DNA from: an uncultured Woeseiaceae bacterium
Lineage (GTDB): Bacteria > Pseudomonadota > Gammaproteobacteria > Steroidobacterales > Woeseiaceae
NCBI GenBank assembly: GCA_947259985.1
Contig: CAMYOJ010000055.1
Coordinates: forward strand, 1 to 40,053
DNA length: 40,053 nucleotides
Direction: 5' to 3'
Program-made: the position numbers and the translations under genes
Shown: piece after piece, positions 22,660 to 32,518 of the stretch
Layout: every line of letters starts with the position of its first letter
Position numbering within the stretch: the first letter of the stretch is position 1
Notes under the pieces: generated by a model
What the model was told of the DNA's origin: nothing
What the model saw: the letters and a program-made list of their open reading frames with translations, nothing else
The model's database searches: none

Positions 22660-23861
22660 ACAACAAGATACTTTGGGCGATTGCCTGCATCGCGACATTG
22701 CTCGCGGGAATGTTGATCGGACGTTACTGGGGCCCGGGCGAGAGCGCGACGGGCGAAGCGGAAAAAGGGCGCGAGATACTCTACTGGGTCGCCCCGATGG
22801 ATCCCAACTACAGGCGCGACGAACCCGGCAAGTCGCCCATGGGCATGGATCTCGTGCCCGTGTACGCCGATGAGGTCGACGCACAGCCGGGCGTCGTTGC
22901 GATCGACGCAACCATGGTCAACAACCTCGGCGTCCGGACGAGTACGGCGGAGCGGGGCAGCCTGTCCCGCCGCATCGAAACCGTGGGCTATATCGGCTAT
23001 GACGAAGACACGCTGCAGCACGTGCACACGCGCGTCGATGGCTGGATCGAAAAGCTGGCAACCAAGGCGACCGGGGATCCGGTCGAGCAGGGCCAGCTCT
23101 TGTTCGAGTTGTACTCGCCAACACTCGTCAACGCGCAGGAAGAGTACCTCGCGGCGCTCGGCAGTAAGAACTCGGTGCTGCGCGACGCATCGCGTGACCG
23201 GCTCATCGCACTGGGTGTAACGAGCGGCGAAGTCCAGCGACTCGAAAGAGAGCGTAAGGCGCGCCAGCGTGTCCGGGTTTATGCCGAGAATGACGGCGTG
23301 ATCGCACATCTCGGCGTGCGCGAGGGGATATACGTTACGCCGTCCACCGAGATCATGTCCGTCGCACAGCTGGACAAGGTGTGGGTACTGGCCGAGGTGT
23401 TCGAACGTCAGGCCGCATGGGTGCGGCCCGGCCAGCAGGCTACGGTCGAACTCGACTACCTGCCGGGCGAGACGCTGAGTGGCGTGGTCGATTACGTGTA
23501 CCCGGAACTCGACCCGGTCACGCGCACCCTCAAGGTGCGCCTCAGGTTCGACAATGAGACACGAATGCTGCGTCCGAACATGTTTGCGCGCGTCGTTATT
23601 CGGGGTGATGCGATCAACAATATCGTGCACGTGCCGAGAGAGGCGGTCATCCGCGGAGGCACAGGGAGCCGTGTGGTGATTGCGCTCGGTGACGGACGCT
23701 TCCGTTCTCAATCCGTGTTGGTCGGTATCGAATCGGGCGACAGGGTAGCCATCAGGAGGGGGCTCGAGGCCGGCGACGAGGTGGTTACATCTGCCCAGTT
23801 CCTGCTCGACTCGGAATCGAACATCGAGTCGGCCCTGCAGCGAATGGAACCGCAGCCATGA
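22656..23861 (+). CDS. RND efflux periplasmic adaptor, CusB-like, with heavy-metal-binding domain
   Basis: The 401-residue protein has an N-terminal membrane segment ([20 protein letters not shown]). Next comes a heavy-metal-binding domain of the CusB type: [20 protein letters not shown], then GMDLVPVY, with the characteristic Met and Pro positions. Barrel-sandwich and helical hairpin regions follow ([31 protein letters not shown]). Membrane-proximal beta domains close the protein. It would join the inner-membrane pump to the outer-membrane channel and pass Cu(I)/Ag(I) to the pump. Both ends overlap neighbours by ATGA, so the three pump genes form one operon. Confidence 0.92.
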   Translation: MNNKILWAIACIATLLAGMLIGRYWGPGESATGEAEKGREILYWVAPMDPNYRRDEPGKSPMGMDLVPVYADEVDAQPGVVAIDATMVNNLGVRTSTAERGSLSRRIETVGYIGYDEDTLQHVHTRVDGWIEKLATKATGDPVEQGQLLFELYSPTLVNAQEEYLAALGSKNSVLRDASRDRLIALGVTSGEVQRLERERKARQRVRVYAENDGVIAHLGVREGIYVTPSTEIMSVAQLDKVWVLAEVFERQAAWVRPGQQATVELDYLPGETLSGVVDYVYPELDPVTRTLKVRLRFDNETRMLRPNMFARVVIRGDAINNIVHVPREAVIRGGTGSRVVIALGDGRFRSQSVLVGIESGDRVAIRRGLEAGDEVVTSAQFLLDSESNIESALQRMEPQP

Positions 23862-26275
23862 TCGCAAAACTCATTCGCCTGTCGATCGCGAACCGGCCAC
23901 TCATTATCATTCTCGCGGTCCTGCTGACGGCGTGGGGTATCTACTCTTTGCGGCAGACCCCTGTCGACGCGTTGCCCGACCTGTCCGACGTGCAGGTGAT
24001 CATCAAGACCACGTTCCCGGGCCAGGCGCCGCAGGTCGTTGAAGACCAGGTGACCTATCCGCTCACGACAGCGATGCTGTCGGTTCCGAAGGCCGTGACC
24101 GTGCGTGGCTACTCGTTCTTCGGCGATTCCTACGTGTATGTCATCTTCGAGGACGGCACGGACCTGTACTGGGCGCGTTCGCGGGTCCTCGAATACCTGA
24201 GCCAGGTGTCGGCAAATTTGCCTGATAACGCGAGCTCGTCACTCGGACCAGACGCCACGGGCGTCGGCTGGGTGTACGAATACGCGCTCGTGGACCGCAC
24301 CGGCCGGCACGACCTGGCCGAGCTGCGCAGTCTCCAGGACTGGTTCCTGAAGTACGAGTTGCAGACTGTCGAGGGAGTGGCCGAGGTCGCGACCGTAGGA
24401 GGCATGGTTCGCCAGTACCAGGTGGTCGTGGACCCGGACAAGCTTCGCGCCTTCGGCATCACGCTCGCGCGGCTCAAGCTCGCAATCCAGCAGGGCAACC
24501 AGGAGACCGGCGGTTCGGTCATTGAAATGGGCGAGGCGGAGTACATGGTCCGGGCCAGCGGTTACGTGCAGGGCACCGACGACCTCGCGGCGATCCCGCT
24601 CGGCGTCAACGAGCAGGGCACACCACTGCTGCTGGCGGACGTTGCCGATATTCGCGTGGGACCACAGATGCGCCGCGGCATCGCCGACCTCAATGGCGAA
24701 GGGGAAGTTGTTGGTGGTGTGATCGTCATGCGCTGGGGTGAAAACGCATCGCGCACCATCGCCGCCGTGAAGCAGCGTCTCGCGGAACTCGAGGGCAGCC
24801 TGCCCGAAGGAGTCGAGATCGTTACTACCTATGACCGGTCGGACCTCATTCAACGGTCCGTCGATACGCTCGAGCGCAAGCTGATCGAGGAGTTCATCGT
24901 CGTCGCATTGATTTGCGCCGTGTTCCTGTTTCACCTGCGGTCATCGGCCGTCATCGTGCTGAGCCTGCCCCTCGGCGTGCTTGTCGCATTTATCGTGATG
25001 AGACTACAGGGTATCAATGCCAACATCATGTCGCTGGGTGGCATAGCGATTGCCGTCGGCGCGATGGTCGATTCCGCCATCGTCATGATAGAGAACGTCC
25101 ACAAGCACATCGAGAAAGAGCCGCTGACGCATGAGAATCGCTGGCGAATCATCGGCGATGCGGCGAGTGAAGTCGGTCCGCCGCTGTTCTTCTCGCTGCT
25201 GATCATTACGCTGAGTTTCCTGCCGGTATTCACTCTCGAGGCGCAGGAAGGCCGCCTGTTCGCGCCGCTTGCCTTTACCAAAACTTACGCGATGGCGGCC
25301 GCGGCCATACTGTCGGTGACGCTCGTCCCGGTGCTGATGGGGTACTTCATTCGTGGCCAGGTCATCAGTGAACAGAAGAACCCTCTGAACCGCTTCCTGA
25401 TCGCGACTTACCGGCCCGTCATCAACACCGTCATTCGCCACCCGAAGGGGACGCTGCTGCTGGCAGGAGTCGTGCTGCTGACCGGCCTGTGGCCGGCCTC
25501 CCGCCTTGGCTCCGAGTTCATGCCGCCGCTCGACGAAGGCGATCTCATGTACATGCCGACGACTTACCCGGGCGTCTCGATCGACAAGGCGCGCGAGATC
25601 CTGCAACACACGGACAAGCTCATCATGGAAGTCCCCGAGGTGAAGCGCGTCTTCGGCAAGATCGGCCGTGCCGAAACGGCCACTGATCCGGCGCCTTTGA
25701 CGATGATCGAGACGGTCATACAGCTCAAGCCGCGCGAGGAGTGGCGGCCCGGTATGACGCCCGAAGGGATACGCGCGGAACTCGACAGGACCGTGCAATA
25801 CACTGGGCTGACCAACGCCTGGGTCATGCCGATCAAGACGCGGATCGACATGCTGGCAACGGGCATCAAGACGCCCGTCGGTGTCAAGGTAGCGGGCCCC
25901 GATCTCGAGCTTATCGAGCGCATCGGGCAGCAAATCGAGTCCGTGCTTCAGGACGTGGACGGCACCGCCTCGGTCTACTCTGAGCGGGTCGCGGGAGGCC
26001 GCTACATCGACGTCGACATCGATCGCCAGCGCGCATCGCGATTCGGGCTCAATATCAACGACGTGCAGGACATCGTGCGCTCGGCCGTCGGTGGCATGAA
26101 CGTGACACAGACTGTCGAGGGCGCCGAGCGATACCCGGTGAACGTGCGCTACCCGCAACTCCGCAGGGCGCGCGCATCGCGCTGGCCGACGTTGCCGAGG
26201 TTGAGGTCGTCGATGGGCCACCCGTCATCAAGAGCGAAAATGCCAGGCTCAACGGCTGGACCTACGTGGACATAG
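23858..26275 (+). pseudogene. cusA: cusA-like RND pump, N-terminal part before a frameshift
   Basis: About 765 of the 805 encoded residues match CusA, the inner-membrane proton-driven Cu(I)/Ag(I) exporter (E. coli 1047 residues). Seen are the first membrane helix [35 protein letters not shown], and the helix-4 motif [20 protein letters not shown], which fits the Cu/Ag class (HME4) and not the CzcA DFG type. After [11 protein letters not shown] (about 26158) the frame becomes nonsense and ends at 26275. The correct frame resumes from 26161. About 15 residues found in E. coli CusA at this point are missing, so a deletion with frameshift has occurred. A complete pump would not be made without frameshifting. 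Confidence 0.88.
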
Positions 26276-26940
26276 CGGACCGCGATCTCGGTTCCTATGT
26301 CGCCGAAGCGCAGCGCGTCGTCGCCGAGTCGATCGACCTGCCGGCCGGTTACTCGCTGTCATGGTCCGGGCAATACGAGTACATGGTGCGGGCACGCGAG
26401 CGCCTGTCCGTGGTGGGCCCCGTGACCCTGGCAGTGATCGTGCTACTGCTGTTCCTGAACTTCGGCCGATTCGCCGAAGTCGCGATGATCATGGGTACAT
26501 TGCCGCTCGCGCTCGTAGGCGGATTCTGGCTGCTGTTCGTACTGGGCTATGACCTGTCGGTCGCCGTGGGTGTGGGCTTCATTGCGCTGGCGGGCGTCGC
26601 GGTCGAGATCGGTGTGGTCATGCTCGTGTATCTCGACCAGGCCATCCGGAGACAGTCGCACGCTGCGGCCGCGGAAGGTCGGGAGTTGGGTCGGGACGAT
26701 GTGCACAAGGCGATTATCGAAGGCGCCTTGCTCCGCATCCGGCCGATCATAATGACCGTGGCGGCCACGATCGGCGGCCTTCTGCCGATCATGTTCGGCG
26801 GTGGCACGGGTTCCGAGGTCATGCGGCGTATTGCCGCGCCGATGGTCGGCGGTATGGTCAGCGCAACGGTGCTGACGCTTATCGTCATTCCGGCGCTGTA
26901 TTTGTTGTGGCGGGTGCCTAGGCGTCCAGATCCGGGATGA
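26161..26940 (+). pseudogene. cusA: cusA-like RND pump, C-terminal part in the shifted frame
   Basis: The frame +1 relative to the upstream part continues the CusA sequence from 26161 ([39 protein letters not shown]). It then reads through membrane helices 8-12 (VALVGGFWLLF-like segments, GVGFIALAGVAVEIGVVMLV, GLLPIMFGGGTGSEVMRRIA) to the stop at 26940. ATG 26266 is the first start codon in this frame but is not a natural gene start. The two parts together are 3083 bases, about 16 codons shorter than an intact cusA. The end overlaps the ydcH-like gene on the other strand by 23 bases. Confidence 0.88.
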
Positions 26941-27133
26941 GCTCGCTCTCGAGCGCCGTGATCATGTCCTTGAGCAGCAGTTTGCGTTTTTTGAGGCGGC
27001 GGATTCGCAACTGGTCGACCATGGGATCTTCCTGCAGGCGGTCGATCAGGTAATCGAGATCCCTGTGACTGACTCGCAACTCGCGTAGGCGCTCGAGCTG
27101 CTTAAACGACTCGGTATCGATTTTGTCGGTCAT
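26918..27133 (-). CDS. YdcH-like DUF465 small protein
   Basis: The 71-residue protein has the DUF465/YdcH pattern: a helix with LRVSHRDLDYLIDRLQED, then VDQLRIRRLKKRKLLLKDMI and a C-terminal helix. The family is a short cytoplasmic coiled coil of unknown function found across proteobacteria. It overlaps the end of cusA tail to tail and lies 9 bases after cysQ on the same strand, so it is probably cotranscribed with it. Confidence 0.88.
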   Translation of the reverse strand: MTDKIDTESFKQLERLRELRVSHRDLDYLIDRLQEDPMVDQLRIRRLKKRKLLLKDMITALESELIPDLDA

Positions 27134-27142
27134 ATATCCATG

Positions 27143-27946
27143 CTAGTCGCTTTCGCGTAGCAGTGCCAACCAGTCACGATCCGCGGCGCCGATGACAAAA
27201 AAGTGGGGGTTCAGGATGTCATCTTTTGCGTTGTATTTCATTGGCTTGCCGTCAAGCGTCACTACGCTCCCGCCCGCCTGCTCGACGACGGCCTGGGCCG
27301 CCGCCGTGTCCCATTCGGAGGTGGGTCCGAGCCGCGGGTAAATGTCGGCGCCGCCTTCTGCGACAACGCAGAATTTCAGAGAGCTGCCCATCGGTACCAT
27401 GTCGTATTCACCCAGCGCCGCGAGATACGCGTCGAGGCTGGCACCACGGTGAGAACGGCTGCCGACGACCCTCACTGTGTCGCCGCACGAGGCCGAAACT
27501 CCGATTTTCTGCGGCGCGGCGTCGCCTTCACGGCGTTCGGCACCGACGCCTTCGCAGCCCACGTAGGTCTTGTCGTGTACGGGGACATACACGACACCCA
27601 GGACGGGCCGATTGTTGTCAATCAAGGCGATGTTGACCGTGAATTCGCCATTGCGGTTGACAAATTCCTTGGTGCCGTCCAGCGGATCGATGAGCCAGTA
27701 GGTCGACCAGCTACTGCGTTCCGCAAAGTCCGGCAGCCCCGCCTCTTCCGAGATGACGGGAACGTCCGGCGTGAGCTTGTCGAGGCCCGCAGCGATGCGC
27801 CGATGCGACGCGAGGTCTGCCTGGGTCAGCGGTGACTCGTCAGCCTTGCTTTGCACGTCGAAATCGGTCGAGTAGACTTCGAGTATGGCGCGGCCGGCTT
27901 CTTCGGCCAGCGCGACGATGGGCTCGATGAGCGCTTTCAAGTCCAT
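27143..27946 (-). CDS. cysQ: 3'(2'),5'-bisphosphate nucleotidase CysQ
   Basis: The 267-residue protein is an inositol-monophosphatase-fold phosphatase. Metal-binding motifs are SEEAG (Glu67-Glu68), IDPLDGTKEF (Asp87 and Asp90) and SEWDTAAAQAVVEQAGG near the C-terminus. The PIGS-like VGSRSHRG block is typical of CysQ, which converts adenosine 3',5'-bisphosphate (PAP) to AMP, protecting sulfate assimilation from the by-product. ATG 27946 has an AGGAAAC ribosome site; an upstream in-frame start would add six residues. It diverges from yrfG with 44 bases between them. Assignment to CysQ and not SuhB rests on motif spacing. Confidence 0.93.
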   Translation of the reverse strand: MDLKALIEPIVALAEEAGRAILEVYSTDFDVQSKADESPLTQADLASHRRIAAGLDKLTPDVPVISEEAGLPDFAERSSWSTYWLIDPLDGTKEFVNRNGEFTVNIALIDNNRPVLGVVYVPVHDKTYVGCEGVGAERREGDAAPQKIGVSASCGDTVRVVGSRSHRGASLDAYLAALGEYDMVPMGSSLKFCVVAEGGADIYPRLGPTSEWDTAAAQAVVEQAGGSVVTLDGKPMKYNAKDDILNPHFFVIGAADRDWLALLRESD

Positions 27947-27990
27947 GATGTTTCCTGCCAACAAATCGGGCGCGCAGTATAGCAGTGAAT

Positions 27991-28647
27991 ATGGATCCGA
28001 AAACCGCGTTGCAGCGTAGTGAAACGCTGATGCTCGACATGGACGGAACGCTGCTCGATCTCGCGTTCGACAACTACATGTGGCGCGACCTCGTCCCGCG
28101 GCACTATGCCGCCGTCAACGACATGAGCCTCGAGGCGGCAAGAGACCACCTGTTCGAACAGTACCGGTCCGTGCAGGGCGATCTCCAGTGGTATTGCCTC
28201 GATCACTGGTGCGAAGCCCTGCAGATAGACGTCATGCAACTGCACCACGATGTGAATCACCGCATCGGCTACCTGCCCGGGGCGCTCGACTTTTTGCGTG
28301 CCGTGCATGAACAGGACCTGCGCGTGCTGCTCGTGACCAATTCGCACCCCGACACGCTTGCGCTGAAAGATGCCGTCACCGGGCTCAGCGACTACTTCGA
28401 TGGCGTCATCAGTTCGCACAATTACGGCCACGCCAAGGAGAGCCAGTCTTTCTGGCACGCGCTCAAGGAAGATGTCGACTTTGACGTTGAGACGACGCTG
28501 TTCGTCGATGACAGCCAGCCCGTGTTGCAGAGTGCAGCCGACTACGGCGTCAAGATGCTGGTCACCGTGACACGCCCGGATACCGGGCGGCCGACCAGGG
28601 AAGATTCCGAATTTCGCGGCGTCGAGGGCGTCGCGGATATGCTGTAG
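27991..28647 (+). CDS. yrfG: GMP/IMP nucleotidase YrfG (HAD family)
   Basis: The 218-residue protein begins with the HAD motif I LMLDMDGTLLDLAFDNYMW (Asp16 nucleophile, Asp18), closely matching E. coli YrfG (LLDMDGTLLDLAFDNY). WYCLDHWCEALQ and the later VTNSHPDTLALK (motif II Thr), HAKESQSFW (motif III Lys) and LFVDDSQPVLQ (motif IV) are all present. It removes phosphate from purine monophosphates, preferably GMP and IMP. GTG 27985 is another possible start, two codons earlier. It converges with rhlB, with only 3 bases between the stops. Confidence 0.94.
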   Translation: MDPKTALQRSETLMLDMDGTLLDLAFDNYMWRDLVPRHYAAVNDMSLEAARDHLFEQYRSVQGDLQWYCLDHWCEALQIDVMQLHHDVNHRIGYLPGALDFLRAVHEQDLRVLLVTNSHPDTLALKDAVTGLSDYFDGVISSHNYGHAKESQSFWHALKEDVDFDVETTLFVDDSQPVLQSAADYGVKMLVTVTRPDTGRPTREDSEFRGVEGVADML

Positions 28648-28650
28648 GAA

Positions 28651-29940
28651 CTACGATTTCCTGGGCGGTCCCCGGCGCCGGCTGCCGGAACTCGGTCGGC
28701 CGCCGCCTTTTCGGCCGCCGCCCGGCCGGCCACCCTGGGGCTTCCTGCGGCGCGGCTTGGGCCTGATGATCTCGGGCAGGTCGTCGTGGTTGTAGTTGGC
28801 AACCGGAATCTTGTGGCCGATGTAGTCTTCTATGTCGGGCAGGGACATCACGTAGGATTCGCAACCGAGGCTGATAGCGTCGCCGGCGGCGCCGGCACGG
28901 GCCGTGCGTCCGATGCGATGCACGTAATCCTCGGCGTCCTGCGGCAGATCGTAGTTGATCACGTACTGCACGTCAGGGACATGCAGTCCGCGCGATGCGA
29001 CGTCGGTGCCAATCAGGACAGCCAGTTCGCCACTCTGGAAGTCCATGAGCATGCGCAGGCGCTTTTTCTGCGGCACGTCACCGGAAATCGCCTTGGCGTG
29101 AATGCCGTTGGCCTCGAGATAGTCCTGCACGCGTTCAGCCTCGCGTTTCATGTTCACGAAGATCATGATGCGGCCCTCTCCCATCTCGCGGACGAGCCCG
29201 ATCAGCAGCGGTAGCTTGTCCTCGTTTGACGGGTAGAAGATCGCCTGGCGAACACGATCGGCCGTGACCTTGTCGGGCTCGATGCGGATCAGCTCGGGCT
29301 CGTTCATGTGTTCGTAAGCGAGTTCCATGACGCGGTGCGACAGCGTCGCCGAGAACAGCATGTTGAGTCGCTTGTCGGGCGGCGGCAGGCGGCGCAGCAG
29401 GTAGCGGATGTCCTTGATGAAGCCGAGGTCGAACATGCGATCCGCTTCGTCGAGGATAGCGACCTCGACCTGGTCGAGTTTGAACACGCCCTGTTTGTAG
29501 TAATCGATGATGCGCCCGGGCGTTCCGATCAGCAGGTCGACGCCGTTCTGGAGCGTCGTTCTTTGCTTGTCATAGTCGGTGCCACCAAAGGCGAGGCCGA
29601 TCTTGAGGCCCGTGTGTTTGCCGAGTACCTCGGCGTCATTCGCAATCTGGACAGCCAGCTCACGCGTCGGCGCCAGCGCAAACAGCCGTGGCTGGCGCTT
29701 CTCGCCCGGCTCGGCCGCAGTCTTGAGCAGGCGCTCGTAGGCCGCGATCAGGAACGCAGCCGTCTTGCCCGTGCCCGTCTGTGCCTGCCCGGCCACGTCG
29801 TGGCCCTCGAGCGCGATGGGCAGGGTACTGGCCTGGATGGGTGTGCAGAACTCGAATCCCGCATCGCGAATGCCGGCTTGCACGCTCTCGTGAAGGGGCA
29901 GTGAGTCGAATCTGAGGTCGCTCAGATGGTTTTGTGACAT
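28651..29940 (-). CDS. rhlB: DEAD-box ATP-dependent RNA helicase RhlB
   Basis: The 429-residue protein carries all DEAD-box motifs: the Q motif FEFCTPIQASTLP, motif I AQTGTGKT, Ia PTRELA, GTPGR, motif II DEAD, SAT, and C-terminal GTDVASRGLHVPDV and HRIGRTARAG. The C-terminal tail after residue ~395 is basic and Gly/Arg/Pro-rich (GGRPGGGRKGGGRPSSGSRR), probably binding RNA or RNase E. RhlB is the helicase of the RNA degradosome. The call to RhlB, and not another DEAD-box protein, is supported by its position divergent from trxA-rho, as in E. coli. Confidence 0.93.
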   Translation of the reverse strand: MSQNHLSDLRFDSLPLHESVQAGIRDAGFEFCTPIQASTLPIALEGHDVAGQAQTGTGKTAAFLIAAYERLLKTAAEPGEKRQPRLFALAPTRELAVQIANDAEVLGKHTGLKIGLAFGGTDYDKQRTTLQNGVDLLIGTPGRIIDYYKQGVFKLDQVEVAILDEADRMFDLGFIKDIRYLLRRLPPPDKRLNMLFSATLSHRVMELAYEHMNEPELIRIEPDKVTADRVRQAIFYPSNEDKLPLLIGLVREMGEGRIMIFVNMKREAERVQDYLEANGIHAKAISGDVPQKKRLRMLMDFQSGELAVLIGTDVASRGLHVPDVQYVINYDLPQDAEDYVHRIGRTARAGAAGDAISLGCESYVMSLPDIEDYIGHKIPVANYNHDDLPEIIRPKPRRRKPQGGRPGGGRKGGGRPSSGSRRRGPPRKS

Positions 29941-30223
29941 AGAAAAGAGACCAGAAAATATGCGTCAAAAGCTTGCAAAATGGCTCGCGAAGCGGTCAAA
30001 TTAGCGTTAATTCGACGCGACAACCGTCGCACCCGCCAGTTTCGCTTTCCTTATCGAACCACAAAGAAGCCGAAAATAGCCGGACATGGCCGGCGATAAA
30101 GCTGCGACATATTGCCTGATAGTTCGGGCAGCGTCATCCGTTTTTGCAATGTCCGTTGGCTGGAATTCCGTCCAACGAGCAAAACTACACTTAGTCAACA
30201 CTTTCATTTGGAGGAAGTAGCCG
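29941..30223. other. divergent intergenic region between rhlB and trxA
   Basis: This 283-bp stretch carries the promoters of both rhlB and trxA-rho. I see several AT-rich stretches but no pair of boxes good enough to name, and no ORF with a ribosome site. GGAGGAAG at 30210-30217 is the trxA ribosome site. In E. coli the corresponding transcripts have long leaders, which could hold here too. Confidence 0.5.
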
Positions 30224-30550
30224 GTGAGCGACAACATTGTGCATACATCGGACAGCACGTTTGATGCTGATGTTTTACAGAACGACAAGCCCGTTCTGTT
30301 GGATTTTTGGGCGGAGTGGTGCGGCCCCTGCAAGATGATTGAGCCGCTCCTGGCCGAGATTGCTGTGTCGCACGCGGACAAGCTCTCGATCGTCAAGGTC
30401 AATGTGGATGAGAACCCGAACACGGCACAAAAGTTTGGCATCCGCAGCATTCCGACCCTGATCCTGTTTAAGGATGGCGCCGTGCAGGCGCAAAAGATGG
30501 GTGCGATGCCGAAGTCGCAGCTCGAAGAATTTCTGGACACTAATCTGTGA
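30224..30550 (+). CDS. trxA: thioredoxin 1
   Basis: The 108-residue protein is a classical thioredoxin with active site WCGPC (Cys33 and Cys36) in [19 protein letters not shown]. The cis-proline is in [10 protein letters not shown]. It reduces protein disulfides in the cytoplasm. GTG 30224 follows a strong GGAGGAAG site. It lies directly before rho, with a GTGA overlap to the longest rho start, as in the E. coli trxA-rho neighbourhood. Confidence 0.97.
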   Translation: MSDNIVHTSDSTFDADVLQNDKPVLLDFWAEWCGPCKMIEPLLAEIAVSHADKLSIVKVNVDENPNTAQKFGIRSIPTLILFKDGAVQAQKMGAMPKSQLEEFLDTNL

Positions 30551-31977
30551 GAGGGTACTTGGGTACTTCAACGAAAAATCGCCCGAGCAAGTCGGGCAAC
30601 AAGGGTAAGGGAAATCCGAATCGCCGCCGGCGTCGTCGCACGCCGCAGCACGAGTATCCCGATGATGATGGGAATCTCGAGGTAATACCGCCCGAGCAGC
30701 TCGAAGCGAGCAAGAACGTCATGAACCTGACGGAGCTCAAAAGCCGTCCAGCCGCTGCGCTCGTCGAGCTCGGTGACTCCCTGGGTATCGAGAGCCTCGC
30801 GCGCTCGCGCAAGCAGGACATGATTTTCGCCATCCTCAAGGCGCACGCCGCCAACGGGGAAGACATCTATGGCGACGGCGTGCTCGAGATCCTGCAGGAT
30901 GGCTTTGGCTTCCTGCGTTCCTCGGACGGCTCCTATCTTGCCGGTCCTGACGATATCTATGTCAGCCCCAGCCAGATCAGGCGTTTTGCCCTGCGCACGG
31001 GCGACACGGTCTCCGGACTGATCCGTCCGCCCAAGGAAGGCGAACGCTACTTCGCACTGCTCAAGATCGGCCAGATCAACCACGATGCACCCGCAAACGC
31101 GCGCACCAAGGTCCTGTTCGAAAACCTGACGCCGCTGTTCCCGAAAGACCGCCTCGTCCTCGAGCAGGGCAACGGTAGCACCGAGGACCTGACGGCGCGC
31201 ATCATCGATATGGTTGCGCCGATCGGTAAAGGCCAGCGCGGCCTGATCGTGTCACCGCCGAAAGCCGGTAAGACGATGCTGCTACAAAATATCGCTTCGG
31301 CGATCTGCGCCAACAATCCCGAGGTCGACCTCATGGTGTTGCTCATCGACGAGCGTCCCGAGGAGGTCACGGAGATGGAGCGCACGGTGCGCGGTGAAGT
31401 CGTATCGTCGACGTTCGACGAACCTGCGAGTCGCCACGTGCAGGTTGCGGACATGGTCATCGAGAAGGCCAAGCGCCTCGTCGAGCACAAGCGCGACGTC
31501 GTAATCCTGCTCGACTCGATTACGCGTCTCGCGCGCGCTTACAACACCGTCGTACCGAGCTCCGGCAAGGTCCTGACGGGTGGTGTCGACGCCAACGCGC
31601 TGCATCGTCCGAAACGTTTCTTCGGTGCTGCGCGCAACATCGAAGAGGGCGGCAGCCTGACGATTCTCGCAACGGCTCTCGTCGATACGGGTTCCAAGAT
31701 GGACGAAGTGATCTACGAAGAGTTCAAGGGCACAGGCAACATGGAGATCCACCTGGATCGCCGCATCGCCGAGAAACGTGTCTTCCCGGCGATCAACATC
31801 AACCGCTCGGGTACGCGTAAGGAAGAGCTGCTGACTGAGGACGCCGAGTTGCAGAAGATGTGGATCCTGCGCAAGGTGCTGCATCCGATGGACGAACTTG
31901 CCGCGATCGAATTCCTGCTCAACAAGCTGCAGGACACGAAGACCAACGTGAAGTTCTTCGAGGCCATGAAGCGCTAG
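30547..31977 (+). CDS. rho: transcription termination factor Rho, with basic N-terminal extension
   Basis: The 476-residue protein contains full-length Rho. The N-terminal domain starts [18 protein letters not shown] at residue 59 (ATG 30721), the position of the E. coli start. The RNA-binding [10 protein letters not shown], Walker [13 protein letters not shown], Walker [18 protein letters not shown]-loop [13 protein letters not shown] segment and R-loop are conserved. The upstream 58 residues are in frame, open, and very basic ([13 protein letters not shown]) then acidic. GTG 30547 overlaps the trxA stop, and TTG 30559 has GAGAGGG just before it. ATG 30721 has no visible ribosome site, so the extended form is preferred. 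Rho releases RNA from transcription complexes as a ring-shaped helicase. Confidence 0.95.
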   Translation: MRGYLGTSTKNRPSKSGNKGKGNPNRRRRRRTPQHEYPDDDGNLEVIPPEQLEASKNVMNLTELKSRPAAALVELGDSLGIESLARSRKQDMIFAILKAHAANGEDIYGDGVLEILQDGFGFLRSSDGSYLAGPDDIYVSPSQIRRFALRTGDTVSGLIRPPKEGERYFALLKIGQINHDAPANARTKVLFENLTPLFPKDRLVLEQGNGSTEDLTARIIDMVAPIGKGQRGLIVSPPKAGKTMLLQNIASAICANNPEVDLMVLLIDERPEEVTEMERTVRGEVVSSTFDEPASRHVQVADMVIEKAKRLVEHKRDVVILLDSITRLARAYNTVVPSSGKVLTGGVDANALHRPKRFFGAARNIEEGGSLTILATALVDTGSKMDEVIYEEFKGTGNMEIHLDRRIAEKRVFPAININRSGTRKEELLTEDAELQKMWILRKVLHPMDELAAIEFLLNKLQDTKTNVKFFEAMKR

Positions 31978-31999
31978 ATCTGCTGGCTGCCTCTACAAA

Positions 32000-32377
32000 T
32001 CAGGAAAGCCTGGATTCCGCGAGCCATTGCCTGGCGTCGGCGACATTATCGAACAAGCAGCCCGTCGCCAGCCCCCGATTGCGAATGACCGCTTCGACGA
32101 GTCTTGCGGTGTCCCTGGACTGCGGATTACTTTCGACCCAGGCAATGCGGTAATCGGTATTAAGGCCCGCTAATGCAAGGATGCTCGCGTGGTCATAAGC
32201 GTCGCCGGAAGTCGGCGCCTCGATTTCCGCCACACCCAGAATATCGGTGCACTGGTGCTTCCTGCACGCCGCCGCAATGTCCTTCCACATGCAATCCAGC
32301 GACAAGTAATCGATGTCGCCACGGACGGTCACGCTGATCACTGACGGTTCCTTCTCGATTGTGTATTCGAGACCCAT
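32000..32377 (-). CDS. SpoIIAA-like / STAS-like small protein
   Basis: The 125-residue protein resembles SpoIIAA-like (STAS/SEC14-type) proteins. VISVTVRGDIDYLSLDCMWK is the first strand and helix, and TDILGVAEIEAPTSGDAYDH a central strand with a Ser/Gly loop. AWVESNPQSRDTARLVEAVI and a C-terminal FDNVADARQWL, the usual end helix, follow. Such proteins are cytoplasmic and of unknown function. ATG 32377 is preferred. It lies tail to tail with rho (22-bp gap) and diverges from the ECF sigma gene. Confidence 0.72.
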   Translation of the reverse strand: MGLEYTIEKEPSVISVTVRGDIDYLSLDCMWKDIAAACRKHQCTDILGVAEIEAPTSGDAYDHASILALAGLNTDYRIAWVESNPQSRDTARLVEAVIRNRGLATGCLFDNVADARQWLAESRLS

Positions 32378-32444
32378 GCCCCAAGAATAAATCGCGCTGC
32401 CCGGGCTTGTCGACAAGGGAACAGGCTACACCCCGGTCCGAGCG

Positions 32445-32450
32445 TATAAT
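32445..32450 (+). promoter_or_regulatory. consensus -10 (TATAAT) upstream of the ECF sigma-fecR-receptor operon
   Basis: A perfect TATAAT lies 69 bases before the preferred sigma start, in the gap to the divergent SpoIIAA-like gene. A GGAAC motif (32418-32422) is close by, but its spacing to any CGT-type -10 is wrong for an ECF promoter. A housekeeping promoter is more likely than autoregulation. Confidence 0.4.
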
Positions 32451-32518
32451 GAATGTTATCCGCGACCGATTTTCGGCGCGCCAGCTGTCTAATGACCGAA
32501 TACCCGGAGAATATCCGC

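Noticed and set aside
23858-26940. Two separate pump genes in place of one broken cusA
   Set aside because: The second frame continues the same CusA alignment from 26161, upstream of its first ATG, so this is one interrupted gene.
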